Assembly: GCA_015063335.1 (NCBI GenBank)
Contig: SVUH01000007.1
Coordinates: 1 to 58,626, forward strand
From: Oscillospiraceae bacterium
GTDB lineage: Bacteria; Bacillota_A; Clostridia; Oscillospirales; CAG-272
Direction of reading: 5' to 3'
Length of the DNA: 58,626 nt
A program made the position numbers and the translations under genes. Below the pieces are notes generated by a model. The model saw only the letters and a list, made by a program, of their open reading frames with translations. It did not search any database and was not told where the DNA came from. Numbering within the stretch: the first letter of the stretch is position 1; each line of letters opens with the position of its first letter. Below, piece after piece: positions 1 through 7,572 of this stretch.

Positions 1-940
1 CGTCTTCACCGTGAATTGAGTGAATATCTGCAAGCAGGGCTTTGAGATCAGCCTTGTATTCCGATTCTACGAGCTCGTGTCCGTCATCGTTTGTGTTTAG
101 ATTTACTACTACAAGGTCAGCCTTGCGATCGGGCGTATACAGCGTAGTTTCATCTCTGTAGTGCGTGTTGTATTTGTAAAAGTCTCCCATAACCTTGCCA
201 TAGTGATTGTCTGAGCTTTGGTTGACACCAATTCCGGAAATCGCAACCAGGGAGTAATCTGCTTCAAGCTCGGACGCGGCAACGTAAGCGTACGTTCTCG
301 AGCCGTCCATCTTTCTATCGTTGGTTATAGAACCAGCTCCGCAGGTTATGGAGTCGCCGATAAACTCAATGAGCTTTCTTTCCTCCTGCCATTCGTGAAT
401 AGTTCCTCCAAGTGAAACAGCCTTGAGAGTTGCCAAGCCGTCCTTGACAGACTGAGCTCTTACAAGACGGATAGTTGCAGTGGTAGGCTCGTCGGTTTCA
501 GTTCCGGGGAGCTTTTTGAGTGACATAGATGAGCCGAACGTCACGGTTCCGGTTTCCTTACCGTTTACGTATACGTAAAACTTAACATCCTTGGTGGCTT
601 TTCCCGTAACGCTGATATAGCCTTTGTAAGTAGCTTTAAACTCTATTCCCGACGCCGACCAGTCAGCTGTTATGCCGTCTGCCGTATCCATGCTTCTGCC
701 TTGAATATGTATTTTATCTTTGCTGGTAAGGAGGTTGTATGAAGTGCGTTTTAACTGCAACTCCTCTTCGGTCTTGTGGGTTCCCTCAGGCTCGTGCTCG
801 GTGTCCGTTGTGTTTTGTACTTCACTTGTCGATTCTGCTTGTGATGATTCTTCTGCTTCATTTTTAGGTGTTTTTATGCATGAAGAAAATACGCATAAAA
901 GCATACATAAAACTAATAAGGCGGATAATATTTTTTTCAT
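1..940 (-). CDS. SGNH/GDSL esterase lipoprotein (carbohydrate esterase family 2-like), partial
   Basis: The reading frame starts at ATG 938-940 behind a GGAGAA ribosome site and is still open at the left edge, so the C-terminus is missing. The first 22 residues form a lipoprotein signal with lipobox VFSSC, followed by a Ser/Thr/Glu-rich linker, so the protein should sit on the outer face of the membrane. Residues of about 60-180 read as a beta-sandwich, and FIGDSITCG near residue 193 is the SGNH block I nucleophile motif (Ser about 197). A later block, VVNLNTND near residue 280, matches the Asn/Asp block of the same superfamily. A jelly-roll followed by SGNH is the layout of family 2 acetyl-xylan esterases, so deacetylation of plant glycans is the likely role. 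This substrate is inference. It is preceded by a consensus promoter and appears monocistronic. Confidence 0.82.
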   Translation of the reverse strand, partial: MKKILSALLVLCMLLCVFSSCIKTPKNEAEESSQAESTSEVQNTTDTEHEPEGTHKTEEELQLKRTSYNLLTSKDKIHIQGRSMDTADGITADWSASGIEFKATYKGYISVTGKATKDVKFYVYVNGKETGTVTFGSSMSLKKLPGTETDEPTTATIRLVRAQSVKDGLATLKAVSLGGTIHEWQEERKLIEFIGDSITCGAGSITNDRKMDGSRTYAYVAASELEADYSLVAISGIGVNQSSDNHYGKVMGDFYKYNTHYRDETTLYTPDRKADLVVVNLNTNDDGHELVESEYKADLKALLADIHSIHGED

Positions 941-986
941 TTTCTTCTCCTTTTGAATAAAAAATAGCTATACTATTCTAATATTT

Positions 987-1015
987 AGTATACAATATTT
1001 TGCTTCGAATGTCAA
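987..1015 (-). promoter_or_regulatory. sigma-A promoter of the SGNH esterase gene
   Basis: On the minus strand TTGACA (1010-1015) and TATACT (987-992) are separated by exactly 17 nt. It lies 47 nt upstream of the lipoprotein start codon. Confidence 0.75.
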
Positions 1016-1179
1016 TAGGTTTCGCTAAGATCGGAGGGCAGGAGGATTCTATACTTCGCTTCGCTCCGTAGCAAGTTTGTCTTGCGGTCAACGACCGCAT
1101 TTTGCACAAGCAAAAACGCCAAACGTTGCACCCGTCCGCCGCTTTGCGGCTGACGGTTTCTCACCGCCAAACCACAACG
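1016..1179. other. Gene-free palindromic region downstream of tRNA-Trp
   Basis: This stretch carries several small palindromes, among them CCGTC..GCCGC/GCGGC..GACGG near 1136-1160 and TGCGGTC/GACCGCA near 1083-1101. At 1036-1049 it holds a 14-nt copy of the tRNA-Trp 3' end (GGGCAGGAGGATTC on the plus strand), 193 bp from the same bases in the tRNA gene. The short reading frames here are not supported by ribosome binding sites. Confidence 0.6.
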
Positions 1180-1223
1180 AAACAAAAGAACACCAAGCCT
1201 ATTGGCTCGGCGTTCTTTTGTTT
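1180..1223 (-). terminator. Intrinsic terminator of tRNA-Trp
   Basis: Arms of 20 nt (1180-1199 and 1204-1223) pair around a 4-nt loop with a few G-U pairs, and the minus-strand 3' arm ends TTTTGTTT. The hairpin begins at the encoded CCA end of the tRNA. Confidence 0.75.
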
Positions 1224-1298
1224 GGCAGGGGCAGGAGGATTCGAACCCGCGACCCACGGTTTTGGAGACCGGTACTCTACCAGCTGAGCTATACCCCT
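1223..1298 (-). tRNA. tRNA-Trp (CCA anticodon)
   Basis: The minus strand folds as a complete cloverleaf of 76 nt: acceptor AGGGGTA/TGCCCCT, D-arm AGCTCAGCTGGTAGAG, anticodon CCA in the loop TCTCCAAA, and T-arm GGTTCGAATCC. Discriminator G and the 3' CCA are encoded (1223-1225). Confidence 0.97.
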
Positions 1299-1313
1299 AT
1301 TTAATACCAAAGT

Positions 1314-1342
1314 ATTATAACACACTTTTTCGGATTTTGCAA
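1314..1342 (-). promoter_or_regulatory. sigma-A promoter of tRNA-Trp
   Basis: Minus-strand TTGCAA (1337-1342) and TATAAT (1314-1319) are 17 nt apart with TGTGT directly before the -10. The -10 is 15 nt upstream of the mature tRNA 5' end. Confidence 0.8.
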
Positions 1343-1443
1343 GCCTTTTTTGAAAGTTTTTTAATGTTTTTTAGAGAAAACCCTTTTCAAGCACCTTGAA
1401 ATATGATAAAATGTATATAAGCCAATTTGTAAGGAGCTTTCGT

Positions 1444-2082
1444 ATGAACAAAAAAGTGAAAATTTTAGCATTCATGCTCTGCGCTTTCATGATGTGCGCG
1501 ACGCTTGCGGCTTGCTCGGGTTCACGGGAGACGGACGAAACCGACGCGGGCGCGCAAACGGAGATAACCTATGAAGATATAGACGTTGACAGCTACGTTG
1601 AGGCTATACAGTACAAGGGTTTGTCGGTCGCATGGGATTCCGAGACTGAAACTAAAGAAGCTGCTATCTGGAACGCAATATACGCAAGTGTGATAATTGA
1701 AAACTATCCCGAAGAAAAGGTAAACTACTACTTCAATCAAATGAAAAACACATATATGCACTACGCTAAAGGCAATGAGGCGGACTATCTTTTGCTTTTA
1801 GAGGCGCAGGGGACGAGTGAGGAAGAAATGCTTGCTAAAACCAGACAGATGGTAAAAGAGGATTTAGTTTTTGAGTACATAATTAAGCACGAGCAGATAA
1901 CGGTAACAGACGAGGAAAAGGACTCACTTTTTAATAAGTACGTTGAGAAATACAGCGCGGAGCTCGGAAAGACACCCGAGGAGGTTGCCGCGAGCATGAA
2001 AGACTACATATACGAATCCATGCTGTACGACAAAACTACCGAGTACTTGTTCTCGGTCAACACCTTTGTGACAAAGCAGTGA
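1444..2082 (+). CDS. Trigger-factor C-terminal-like lipoprotein
   Basis: A 212-residue protein that starts at ATG 1444 behind AAGGAGC (1430-1436); the longer in-frame start at 1396 lacks a ribosome site. The signal peptide ends in the lipobox LAAC (Cys about 25), so it is an exported, membrane-anchored lipoprotein. After an acidic linker the mature part is helical and rich in Glu, Lys and Tyr. Its central and C-terminal part (ADYLLLLEAQGTSEEEML through EQITVTDEEKDSLF) resembles the chaperone arm of trigger factor and SurA-like proteins. A role in folding or holding exported proteins is plausible but unproved. No peptidyl-prolyl isomerase domain is visible. The gene stands alone and ends in a strong terminator. 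Confidence 0.8.
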   Translation: MNKKVKILAFMLCAFMMCATLAACSGSRETDETDAGAQTEITYEDIDVDSYVEAIQYKGLSVAWDSETETKEAAIWNAIYASVIIENYPEEKVNYYFNQMKNTYMHYAKGNEADYLLLLEAQGTSEEEMLAKTRQMVKEDLVFEYIIKHEQITVTDEEKDSLFNKYVEKYSAELGKTPEEVAASMKDYIYESMLYDKTTEYLFSVNTFVTKQ

Positions 2083-2093
2083 CTTTTAATTCG

Positions 2094-2140
2094 AGGCGCT
2101 TTGATAAGGATAAATCCTTATCAAAGCGCCTTTAAATTTT
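2094..2140 (+). terminator. Intrinsic terminator after the lipoprotein gene
   Basis: Perfect 17-bp inverted repeat (2094-2110 and 2115-2131) with a 4-nt loop, followed by TTAAATTTT. It sits 12 nt after the stop codon. Confidence 0.85.
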
Positions 2141-2171
2141 CTTTATTTGTTAAAGTAAAGCAAAAAGAAAG

Positions 2172-2200
2172 TTGACATTCACTATATTATGTGTTATAAT
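2172..2200 (+). promoter_or_regulatory. sigma-A promoter of the exonuclease-DUF2007-thiI operon
   Basis: Consensus TTGACA (2172-2177), 17-nt spacer ending in TGTGT, consensus TATAAT (2195-2200). This placement rules out translation starts upstream of about 2207. Confidence 0.9.
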
Positions 2201-2249
2201 TATAATGTTGTGGATTTTTAAGTTTATATATAAATTTCGGAGGAATATT

Positions 2250-3332
2250 TTGAAAAATCAGATAACACTCCGCTCCGGCGCCACTATATACCAAGTGGAC
2301 GCAGAGGAAGCAAGTAAAAAGAATTATTTGACACGTCACGTGCTCTCCAGAATGCACCTTGTGCCCAAGGGCGACCCCGTTGCCTACGACGTTTCTCCCG
2401 ACGGCAGCATGATCTATTATTTTGATCCTACAAGAGTAGAGGAGGCATCTCCCGAGACGTGGTATTTCCCTCGCTCCAAGAGAGAGACTATGACTCTGCC
2501 CGGTGGCAGTATCATTGAGAGAATGAGCGTTAAAAATGCGGCTGCGAGAGGATATTATACCGCAGAGCGCCTTGAGCGCATGCACTATGAAACGGTAGAG
2601 GAGCCCGTAGCATACACCTACAAGTCGGACAAGTCGATTCTTTATTTTTACGACAAAAAGACCGCCAAGAAGCTTCCGCTTATGTGCGTGGAGTGCGGTA
2701 ACGACGTAAGATACCGCAAGAAGCTGTGCCGTGAGTGCTACGAAAAGGATCTGGCGATCCGCCGCGCAGAGGGCAACGCATACAGAGCCGCAAGCTACCG
2801 AATGGATCGCGCCAAGGTGCTTTTCTTCGACCTTGAGCTGACGGGATTTTATGATCACGACGAGATACTCTCCATCACCATCGTTGATGGCTTTGGCAAC
2901 ATGATAATGGATACTCTCGTTAAGCCCGTATCGACCAAGAGCTGGAAGCGCACCGAGGAGATACATAAGATAACTCCAGCTATGGTTAAGGACGCCCCCG
3001 TTCTTTCGGAACTTGTTCCGAGACTTAAGGAGATATTCGCAGGCGCTGAAAACGTGATAGCATACGGCGTATCTACCGATTACAGCCATATAAAGAAGAT
3101 ATATACGGACGAGGCTGAGCGCGAGGAATTTCATGCCAAGATAAAGTGCTGCGCTAATGAGTTCGTTCGCTATTCCCACGAGAACAGACCCGATCTGCTC
3201 CACGCATCGCTTACCGATGCCATGAGCTGTTTCCAAATAGAGTGGGAGGGTGTGGCGCATTCGTCGATTGCCGACACGCTCGGCTGTCGCAAGGTCTGGG
3301 AGGCGCTTTTCCCGAATTATTACTGCAACTGA
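2250..3332 (+). CDS. DEDDh 3'-5' exonuclease-domain protein with zinc knuckle
   Basis: The 360-residue reading starts at TTG 2250 with GGAGG at 2239-2243; the longer frame overlaps the promoter and cannot be the protein. Residues 1-140 hold two similar ~70-residue units (compare LSRMHLVPKGDPVAYDV with LERMHYETVEEPVAYTY), a duplicated module I cannot name. Residues of about 144-163 form a CxxC...CxxC zinc site. From about residue 190 the exonuclease core shows motif I FFDLELTG, a motif II Asp in AYGVSTDYS, and motif III HSSIAD with His and Asp, so all DEDDh metal ligands are present. The C-terminal part is related to the DnaQ/RNase T superfamily; its substrate (DNA or RNA) is unknown. It leads an operon with a DUF2007 gene 30 nt downstream. 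Confidence 0.85.
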   Translation: MKNQITLRSGATIYQVDAEEASKKNYLTRHVLSRMHLVPKGDPVAYDVSPDGSMIYYFDPTRVEEASPETWYFPRSKRETMTLPGGSIIERMSVKNAAARGYYTAERLERMHYETVEEPVAYTYKSDKSILYFYDKKTAKKLPLMCVECGNDVRYRKKLCRECYEKDLAIRRAEGNAYRAASYRMDRAKVLFFDLELTGFYDHDEILSITIVDGFGNMIMDTLVKPVSTKSWKRTEEIHKITPAMVKDAPVLSELVPRLKEIFAGAENVIAYGVSTDYSHIKKIYTDEAEREEFHAKIKCCANEFVRYSHENRPDLLHASLTDAMSCFQIEWEGVAHSSIADTLGCRKVWEALFPNYYCN

Positions 3333-3362
3333 AGCAACAAAACGAGATAAATCGGAGGATCT

Positions 3363-3653
3363 ATGGATAGACTGTTTGGACTTGACAGCGTGAGCGCTCA
3401 CGACGAGTCGCTTGAATTGCTCATGACCGTTTATAACTCTGCGGAGCAGGCGGTCGTTGAGAGTATTCTCAACGACGCAGAGATACCTTATCTTATTAAG
3501 GAGCGCGGTGCGGGAAGCAGCGTAAAGGTTATTACGGGATTTTCCATGTACGGTACGGATATTTTCGTCCGCTGCGAGCAGCTCGACGAGGCAAAGACAA
3601 TTTTTGAGTCGGCTGAGTTTGTAGAGGCTGAAACGGAGTGCGACAATGATTAA
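3363..3653 (+). CDS. DUF2007 domain protein
   Basis: A 96-residue protein with start ATG 3363 behind CGGAGGA. It matches the small DUF2007 alpha/beta fold: TVYNSAEQAVVESILNDAEI, then IPYLIKERG, then DIFVRCEQLDEAKTIF. The family is often called a putative signal-transducing protein, but its ligand is unknown. The last 8 nt overlap thiI, so translation of the two is probably coupled, which suggests a link to tRNA sulfur modification or simply co-expression. Confidence 0.85.
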   Translation: MDRLFGLDSVSAHDESLELLMTVYNSAEQAVVESILNDAEIPYLIKERGAGSSVKVITGFSMYGTDIFVRCEQLDEAKTIFESAEFVEAETECDND

Positions 3654-4827
3654 GGAAATTTTGCTTTGCAAATACGGAGAGATCGTTCTTAAGGGAGCTA
3701 ACCGCAAGTATTTTGAGGATATGCTTACCAAGGAAATGAAAAAGCGCGCCAAGGCATACGGAAGCTTTGACGTTTACCGCGCGCAGAGCACGATATATAT
3801 AGAGCCTAAGGACGACATGGCAGACGTTGACGGAATGTTCGTTGCCGCCTCAAAGGTGTTCGGTATCGTTGCTATTTCCCGCGCGGCGGTTTGCGAAAAG
3901 AGCATGGACGACATCGCAAGGGTTACGAGAGAATATATTCCCGCTTTCCTTGACGGAAAGAGGACCTTTAAGGTTGAGGCAAAGCGCTCGGATAAGTCTT
4001 TTGCGCTTGACTCTATGGAAATTTCGAGAGAGATAGGCGGAGTCGTTCTTGAAAGCTGTCCCCGCATTAAGGTCGACGTTCACAATCCCGACGTTGTTGT
4101 TAAGGTTGAGATAAGAGAGTTTGGCGCTTACGTCAGCGCAGGACAGTTTAAGGGCGCGGGCGGTATGCCTGTGGGAACCAACGGGCGTGGCTTGCTTTTG
4201 CTTTCGGGAGGAATTGACTCTCCCGTGGCGGGATATATGATAGCGAAGCGCGGTGTACGTATTGACGCACTTCACTTTGAGTCCTTTCCTTATACGAGCG
4301 AGAGGGCAAGAGAGAAGGTGCTTGACCTTGCTCGCATAGTGTCCGAGTACGCAGGCGACATCTACGTTCATATCGTATCCCTTACTCACATTCAGGAGGA
4401 GCTTGTCAAGGCGTGCGACGAGGATTACTTCACCTTGCTGCTTCGCAGATATATGATGACTATTGCGGAGCGTGTGGCAAAGGAAAAGGGCTGTGCGGCG
4501 CTTATTACGGGCGAGAGCCTTGGACAGGTCGCATCGCAGACTATGCAGGCGATAGGTGTCACCGATGCTTGCGCTAACATTCCCGTGTTCCGCCCTTGTA
4601 TCGGCATGGATAAGGAGGAGATCGTGCAGATTTCGCGCAAGATAGGAGCATTTGAGACGTCCATTCAGCCTTATGAGGACTGCTGTACGGTGTTTACCCC
4701 CAAGCACCCGCGCACGAAGCCCGAGCTTCATAAGGTGATCGCCGAGGAAAATAAGCTTCCTTTTGCGGAGCTTGTTGATGAGGCGATGACGACGCTTTAC
4801 ACGGTGCATATCCAACCGGAATATTGA
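3646..4827 (+). CDS. thiI: tRNA 4-thiouridine sulfurtransferase ThiI
   Basis: A 393-residue protein that adenylates U8 of tRNA and transfers sulfur to form 4-thiouridine; in some bacteria it also feeds thiamine thiazole synthesis. The N-terminal ferredoxin-like and THUMP region covers about residues 1-165. The PP-loop LLLLSGGIDSPVAGY lies at about 181-195, and EDCCTVFTPKHPRTKP near 345 holds the conserved cysteine region. There is no C-terminal rhodanese domain, so this is the short form typical of Bacillota, which takes sulfur directly from a cysteine desulfurase. No desulfurase gene is in the window. It is the third gene of its operon. Confidence 0.96.
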   Translation: MIKEILLCKYGEIVLKGANRKYFEDMLTKEMKKRAKAYGSFDVYRAQSTIYIEPKDDMADVDGMFVAASKVFGIVAISRAAVCEKSMDDIARVTREYIPAFLDGKRTFKVEAKRSDKSFALDSMEISREIGGVVLESCPRIKVDVHNPDVVVKVEIREFGAYVSAGQFKGAGGMPVGTNGRGLLLLSGGIDSPVAGYMIAKRGVRIDALHFESFPYTSERAREKVLDLARIVSEYAGDIYVHIVSLTHIQEELVKACDEDYFTLLLRRYMMTIAERVAKEKGCAALITGESLGQVASQTMQAIGVTDACANIPVFRPCIGMDKEEIVQISRKIGAFETSIQPYEDCCTVFTPKHPRTKPELHKVIAEENKLPFAELVDEAMTTLYTVHIQPEY

Positions 4828-4887
4828 TAAAACAAAACCGCTCTCACAAAAGGGACATACTCTTAAGGACAGTTTTTATAAACATAA

Positions 4888-4929
4888 AAAGAGCATAAGT
4901 TTTACCTAAAAGGTTTTCTTATGCTCTTT
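4888..4929. terminator. Bidirectional terminator between thiI and the repeat lipoprotein
   Basis: Arms AAAGAGCATAAG (4888-4899) and CTTATGCTCTTT (4918-4929) flank an inner AACCT/AGGTT stem. A T-run follows on the plus side and an A-run precedes it, so it can serve both converging genes. Confidence 0.8.
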
Positions 4930-4999
4930 ATTTTAATTAAAGCACTTTTTCTTTGAATCAAAATAGCTACTCTATTAAAAAAGACTAAACTGTTTTATA

Positions 5000-6022
5000 T
5001 CATGTGGGTAAGTTAGAAATGCTTAATTCACCCGAAAAGTCAATTGACAAATCATCCTTGAACACCCTAAAATAAAGCTTTCCTGTGCTTTTTGTTCCTT
5101 TTGTAATTTCCGAATTTTCAATTATAAGCCCCCAAGTAAGTGCTTCTGTGCCAAAATAGTCACTTGTGAAAAAGTTATTTTCTCTCACGATGTAACCACT
5201 TGAATAGACCTTAACGCCTGCAGCGTTGACTATCTCAATATCAACATTTACTTCTTCGGCAAAACTTATCCATGCCATATTATACATGGACAAGGCGAAA
5301 ATTTGACAGTTACCTTCTGCGTAGTAATCAACCATTTCTTTGTGATAAAGTGTTTTTTTGTTACTGTAATTAGGATATTGAGCGAATGCCATACTCACTG
5401 CACTTTCGTTCAATTCGGTCTCACTTCCATCCATATAGATGATTTTTACACCTAATAATTTGATTGTATCAACAGAGCCATTATACCAACATTTTTCCCA
5501 AAGGTTTCCGTAATGATAAATATCTCCAATGGATTCGTCGCCTACTGTGTAGTACCCTTTATATCCCGACTCACATGGCCCAGTAACACGAGCAGTAAAT
5601 CGACTATAATCACGAATTTCGCAGTACACTTTATCTCCAACTGCATTATATGGTTCAACATAAAAGTAAATATATTTAATGGTTTTGTCGGATGTGTTCG
5701 TCCAAGAGATTCGCATATCCACGCCTTCGGCAGAGTCGATATCGTCCACATAGATGTCGTGAATTTGTATAATGTCTTGTACTTCTTCTTTTGTCCAAAT
5801 TTCTGTAGTGCTATTGTTGTTTGAATTTTGCAACGAATTATTATTGTCGTTTGAATTTTGCAACGAATTATTATTGTCGTTTGAATTTTGTAACGAATTG
5901 TTATTGTTATTTGAACTTTGCGACGATTTGTTATCATTGTTGTCGGATGGCATTTCAATATCACAGGCGACAAGCGACAGTAACATAAAAGTAGTAAGAA
6001 TTAACACAAGAAGCTTTTTCAT
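5000..6022 (-). CDS. Lipoprotein with Asn-rich decapeptide repeats (cargo of leader RNA A)
   Basis: A 340-residue protein that starts at ATG 6020-6022 behind GGAGGAAAAAGAA. The signal peptide ends in the lipobox LSLVAC. Next comes a low-complexity linker with four near-identical 10-residue units (pattern S-N-D-N-N-N-S-L-Q-N), likely a flexible tether across the cell wall. The rest holds a beta-rich domain (MRISWTNTSDKTIKYIYFYV, then ESGYKGYYTVG, then IIYMDGSE) that resembles the DUF5780-type domain of clostridial surface proteins. A second unknown beta domain follows. Function unknown. Its transcription starts at the conserved leader RNA described at 6050-6261, with a terminator between RNA and gene, so expression should depend on read-through. 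Confidence 0.8.
   Translation of the reverse strand: MKKLLVLILTTFMLLSLVACDIEMPSDNNDNKSSQSSNNNNNSLQNSNDNNNSLQNSNDNNNSLQNSNNNSTTEIWTKEEVQDIIQIHDIYVDDIDSAEGVDMRISWTNTSDKTIKYIYFYVEPYNAVGDKVYCEIRDYSRFTARVTGPCESGYKGYYTVGDESIGDIYHYGNLWEKCWYNGSVDTIKLLGVKIIYMDGSETELNESAVSMAFAQYPNYSNKKTLYHKEMVDYYAEGNCQIFALSMYNMAWISFAEEVNVDIEIVNAAGVKVYSSGYIVRENNFFTSDYFGTEALTWGLIIENSEITKGTKSTGKLYFRVFKDDLSIDFSGELSISNLPT
5817..5940. repeat. 30-bp tandem repeat inside the lipoprotein gene
   Basis: About four copies of a 30-bp unit, the first two almost identical and the last diverged. The unit is a multiple of three, so copy-number changes keep the frame and only change linker length. Confidence 0.85.
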
Positions 6023-6049
6023 TTCTTTTTCCTCCAAAAAATAAATATA

Positions 6050-6261
6050 AAATAAAAAGTGCGCCAACCGAAGTCAGCGCACCGAAAAACGCGAACTCCA
6101 AGTTGTCGCCAAACGAACTTATACGCAGATAGGTATTTACACCATCAAACGGGAGTCGCATTTTTACCAAATGGATTCGTTTAATGGCGTGCATAAAAAG
6201 GGTATAGTTATCCCATAAAGAAAAATATACCTATCAGAGCGTTTATTAAGTTCGTTTGGCA
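6050..6261 (-). ncRNA. Structured leader RNA, copy A (unrecognised class)
   Basis: Predicted transcript of about 212 nt upstream of the repeat lipoprotein. The closing stem is a perfect 13-bp pair (6248-6260 with 6108-6120). A second stem pairs GATAGGTAT with ATACCTATC, a third element is the conserved GGGATAACTATACCC followed by T-run, and a fourth stem pairs GCCATTAAACG with CGTTTGATGGTG. The loop of that stem (6152-6165, AAAAATGCGACTCC) is complementary to 6085-6099 beyond the closing stem, a pseudoknot with one bulge. The transcript ends in a 10-bp stem with UUCG loop (6059-6082) plus U-run, 28 nt before the cargo start codon. Copies B and C keep every stem by compensatory changes. I do not recognise the class; riboswitch-like attenuator or free small RNA are both possible. 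Confidence 0.75.
6059..6082 (-). terminator. UUCG-loop terminator of leader RNA A
   Basis: GTGCGCTGAC-TTCG-GTTGGCGCAC followed by TTTTT on the minus strand; it separates the RNA from the cargo gene. Confidence 0.85.
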
Positions 6262-6266
6262 CAATT

Positions 6267-6295
6267 ATTATATCACAATTTTTTAGGTTTGTAAA
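6267..6295 (-). promoter_or_regulatory. sigma-A promoter of leader RNA A
   Basis: Minus-strand TTTACA (6290-6295) and TATAAT (6267-6272), 17 nt apart, with TTGTGA before the -10. The expected start falls at the first base of the conserved RNA. Confidence 0.82.
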
Positions 6296-6341
6296 TATAT
6301 TTAGTTATATTTATGAAAATTTACCTTCCGGGAGGTAGAAA

Positions 6342-6467
6342 AAGCCGCCCTTGTGTAAAGGGAGGTGGCACGGCTTGCCGTGACGGAGGGATTGTAAAGG
6401 TTAGATTTTCTATAAAACAATCCCTCAGCCGCCTTCAGCGTCAGCTCCCTTTACACAAGGGAGCCTT
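6342..6467. repeat. MITE-like inverted repeat 1
   Basis: Inverted arms of about 50 nt; the outer 23 nt (6342-6364 and 6445-6467) are nearly perfect. The inner part carries GGAGGTGGCACGGCTTGCCGTGACGG-like blocks shared with the elements at 26656 and 38629. No open frame is supported. The rest of 6296-6530 shows nothing else that I can recognise. Confidence 0.7.
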
Positions 6468-6530
6468 TTTTATGTTCACCTATGATTTGTCAATTTTACT
6501 GACAAGCACTGCTTTTGTGGACACAAAAGC

Positions 6531-6569
6531 AAAATACGGCATGCCTCTTTCGAGCTATGCCGTATTTTT
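6531..6569. terminator. Terminator-like hairpin
   Basis: AATACGGCAT (6533-6542) pairs with ATGCCGTATT (6557-6566), followed by TTTTT on the plus strand. It is preceded by another small palindrome, GCTTTTGTG/CACAAAAGC, at 6511-6530. Confidence 0.6.
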
Positions 6570-6614
6570 GAAAACTGTCCTTTAATAAAGCGCAAAACTA
6601 TATTTTACAAATAA

Positions 6615-6700
6615 AAATTCCGTCTTTTGTTGTGTTCGCTTTGCGAAAAACTTTTTATAAAAGTTTTTGCGGAGCTTTTTTCAAAAAGCGACCCGCGTCC
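6615..6700. repeat. 3'-end-associated repeat (family R-B), copy 1
   Basis: It contains AAAAACTTTTTATAAAAGTTTTTGC and GAGCTTTTTTCAAAAAGC hairpins and the end block GACCCGCGTCC. It directly abuts the stop codon of the polysaccharide deacetylase gene (6703). The U-rich hairpins read as a terminator on the minus strand. Other copies are at 18446, 29170 and 38360. Confidence 0.75.
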
Positions 6701-6702
6701 TC

Positions 6703-7548
6703 TTACAGCGTAACCGTCTCGCCGGGTTTGATCTCTACGGTTCGAGCTTCATCAACACCGTTGGGGGTTGACACTGCCACCCAAACGGAGATAGCCGAGG
6801 GGTTATGAACGGCACTCATATCTACTGCCCACAAGAGGCGGTTAAAGGCAGTCACGTAATCGTAAATTTCGATGTTTGTGGCATACCAGATATCGTCCTT
6901 GTTAGCCACTGCTTGGCAGAATTCTTCGATAACGTTCCAGTTGTTGTCATCGTCAAACTCGTAGGTGTGACCCCAAAGGTAGAAAAGTCTTGGGTGGTTA
7001 ATATAGGTCTTAGTAACAAAGGTTTCCGCAAGCTCCATGAGTCGCTTGTCAGTGTGCTTGCAAGTAGGATTCCACTGATACCAGTTGGTGGGAAGCTTGA
7101 AGTTGTCAACTGATTTAATTGTGCGAGCGTAAGCGATGCCTGCAACCTTCAATACGTTAATAACGTCGTCGTTGTACGTTCCAAAGGGGTATGCCATACC
7201 TCGAATAACACCGCCAAACGTCTTTTCAAGCTCGCGGCGGTCATCGAGCATCTCTACTGCCGCCTGCGCGGTAGGGAGAGCCTCGAGCCAAGGGTGGGTG
7301 TATGCGTGGGTAGATACCTCATGAGGACTGTTTTTGTAAAGCTTAACAGCCTCTTCCTTTGTCATTCGTCTTGATGTGCTTCCCTCGTCCGAAAAGCAAC
7401 CGCCGTTAATGTTGAATGTACACTTGATACCGTACTTATCAAGTATCTCGATCATTCTTATGTCCTGCTTAACTCCGTCGTCGTAGCTAAGCGTCAGCGC
7501 CTTGGTAAGACCGCCCGGATATCTCATAAATGTTCTTGCTTTTCCCAT
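6703..7548 (-). CDS. Polysaccharide deacetylase (NodB homology domain)
   Basis: A 281-residue carbohydrate esterase family 4-type protein. Motif 1 LSYDDGV (residues about 20-26) supplies the base and metal Asp, and STHAYTH (about 79-85) gives the two metal His. YPFGTYNDDV (about 121-130) fits motif 3. There is no signal peptide and a C-terminal beta extension of about 60 residues ends in EIKPGETVTL, so it may act in the cytoplasm or be exported unusually. The substrate (N-acetyl sugars of a cell-wall or imported glycan) is not determined. It starts at ATG 7548 behind GAGGTAAC and follows ftsK by 24 nt, so the two are probably co-transcribed. Confidence 0.88.
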   Translation of the reverse strand: MGKARTFMRYPGGLTKALTLSYDDGVKQDIRMIEILDKYGIKCTFNINGGCFSDEGSTSRRMTKEEAVKLYKNSPHEVSTHAYTHPWLEALPTAQAAVEMLDDRRELEKTFGGVIRGMAYPFGTYNDDVINVLKVAGIAYARTIKSVDNFKLPTNWYQWNPTCKHTDKRLMELAETFVTKTYINHPRLFYLWGHTYEFDDDNNWNVIEEFCQAVANKDDIWYATNIEIYDYVTAFNRLLWAVDMSAVHNPSAISVWVAVSTPNGVDEARTVEIKPGETVTL

Positions 7549-7572
7549 TTTAGTTACCTCTTAAAAATTAAA

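Noticed and set aside
1077..1399. Short plus-strand frames over the tRNA-Trp region
   Set aside because: They overlap the tRNA gene and its terminator, lack ribosome sites, and give translations without domain features.
2187..3752. 521-codon minus-strand frame opposite the exonuclease and DUF2007 genes
   Set aside because: It is antisense to genes with clear motifs and ribosome sites and its translation shows no domain. The same applies to long antisense frames at 7840-9141, 47899-50166 and 56089-57597, a side effect of the codon bias.
5817..5940. Regular 30-bp repeats that could suggest a CRISPR array
   Set aside because: The units are contiguous without spacers and encode an in-frame decapeptide linker in a lipoprotein.
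4852..6590. Direct repeats around RNA unit A comparable with units B and C
   Set aside because: Only a short TTAAGGACAGTTTT-like match was found (near 4865 and 6580) and it is in inverted orientation, so flanking duplication is not supported for copy A.
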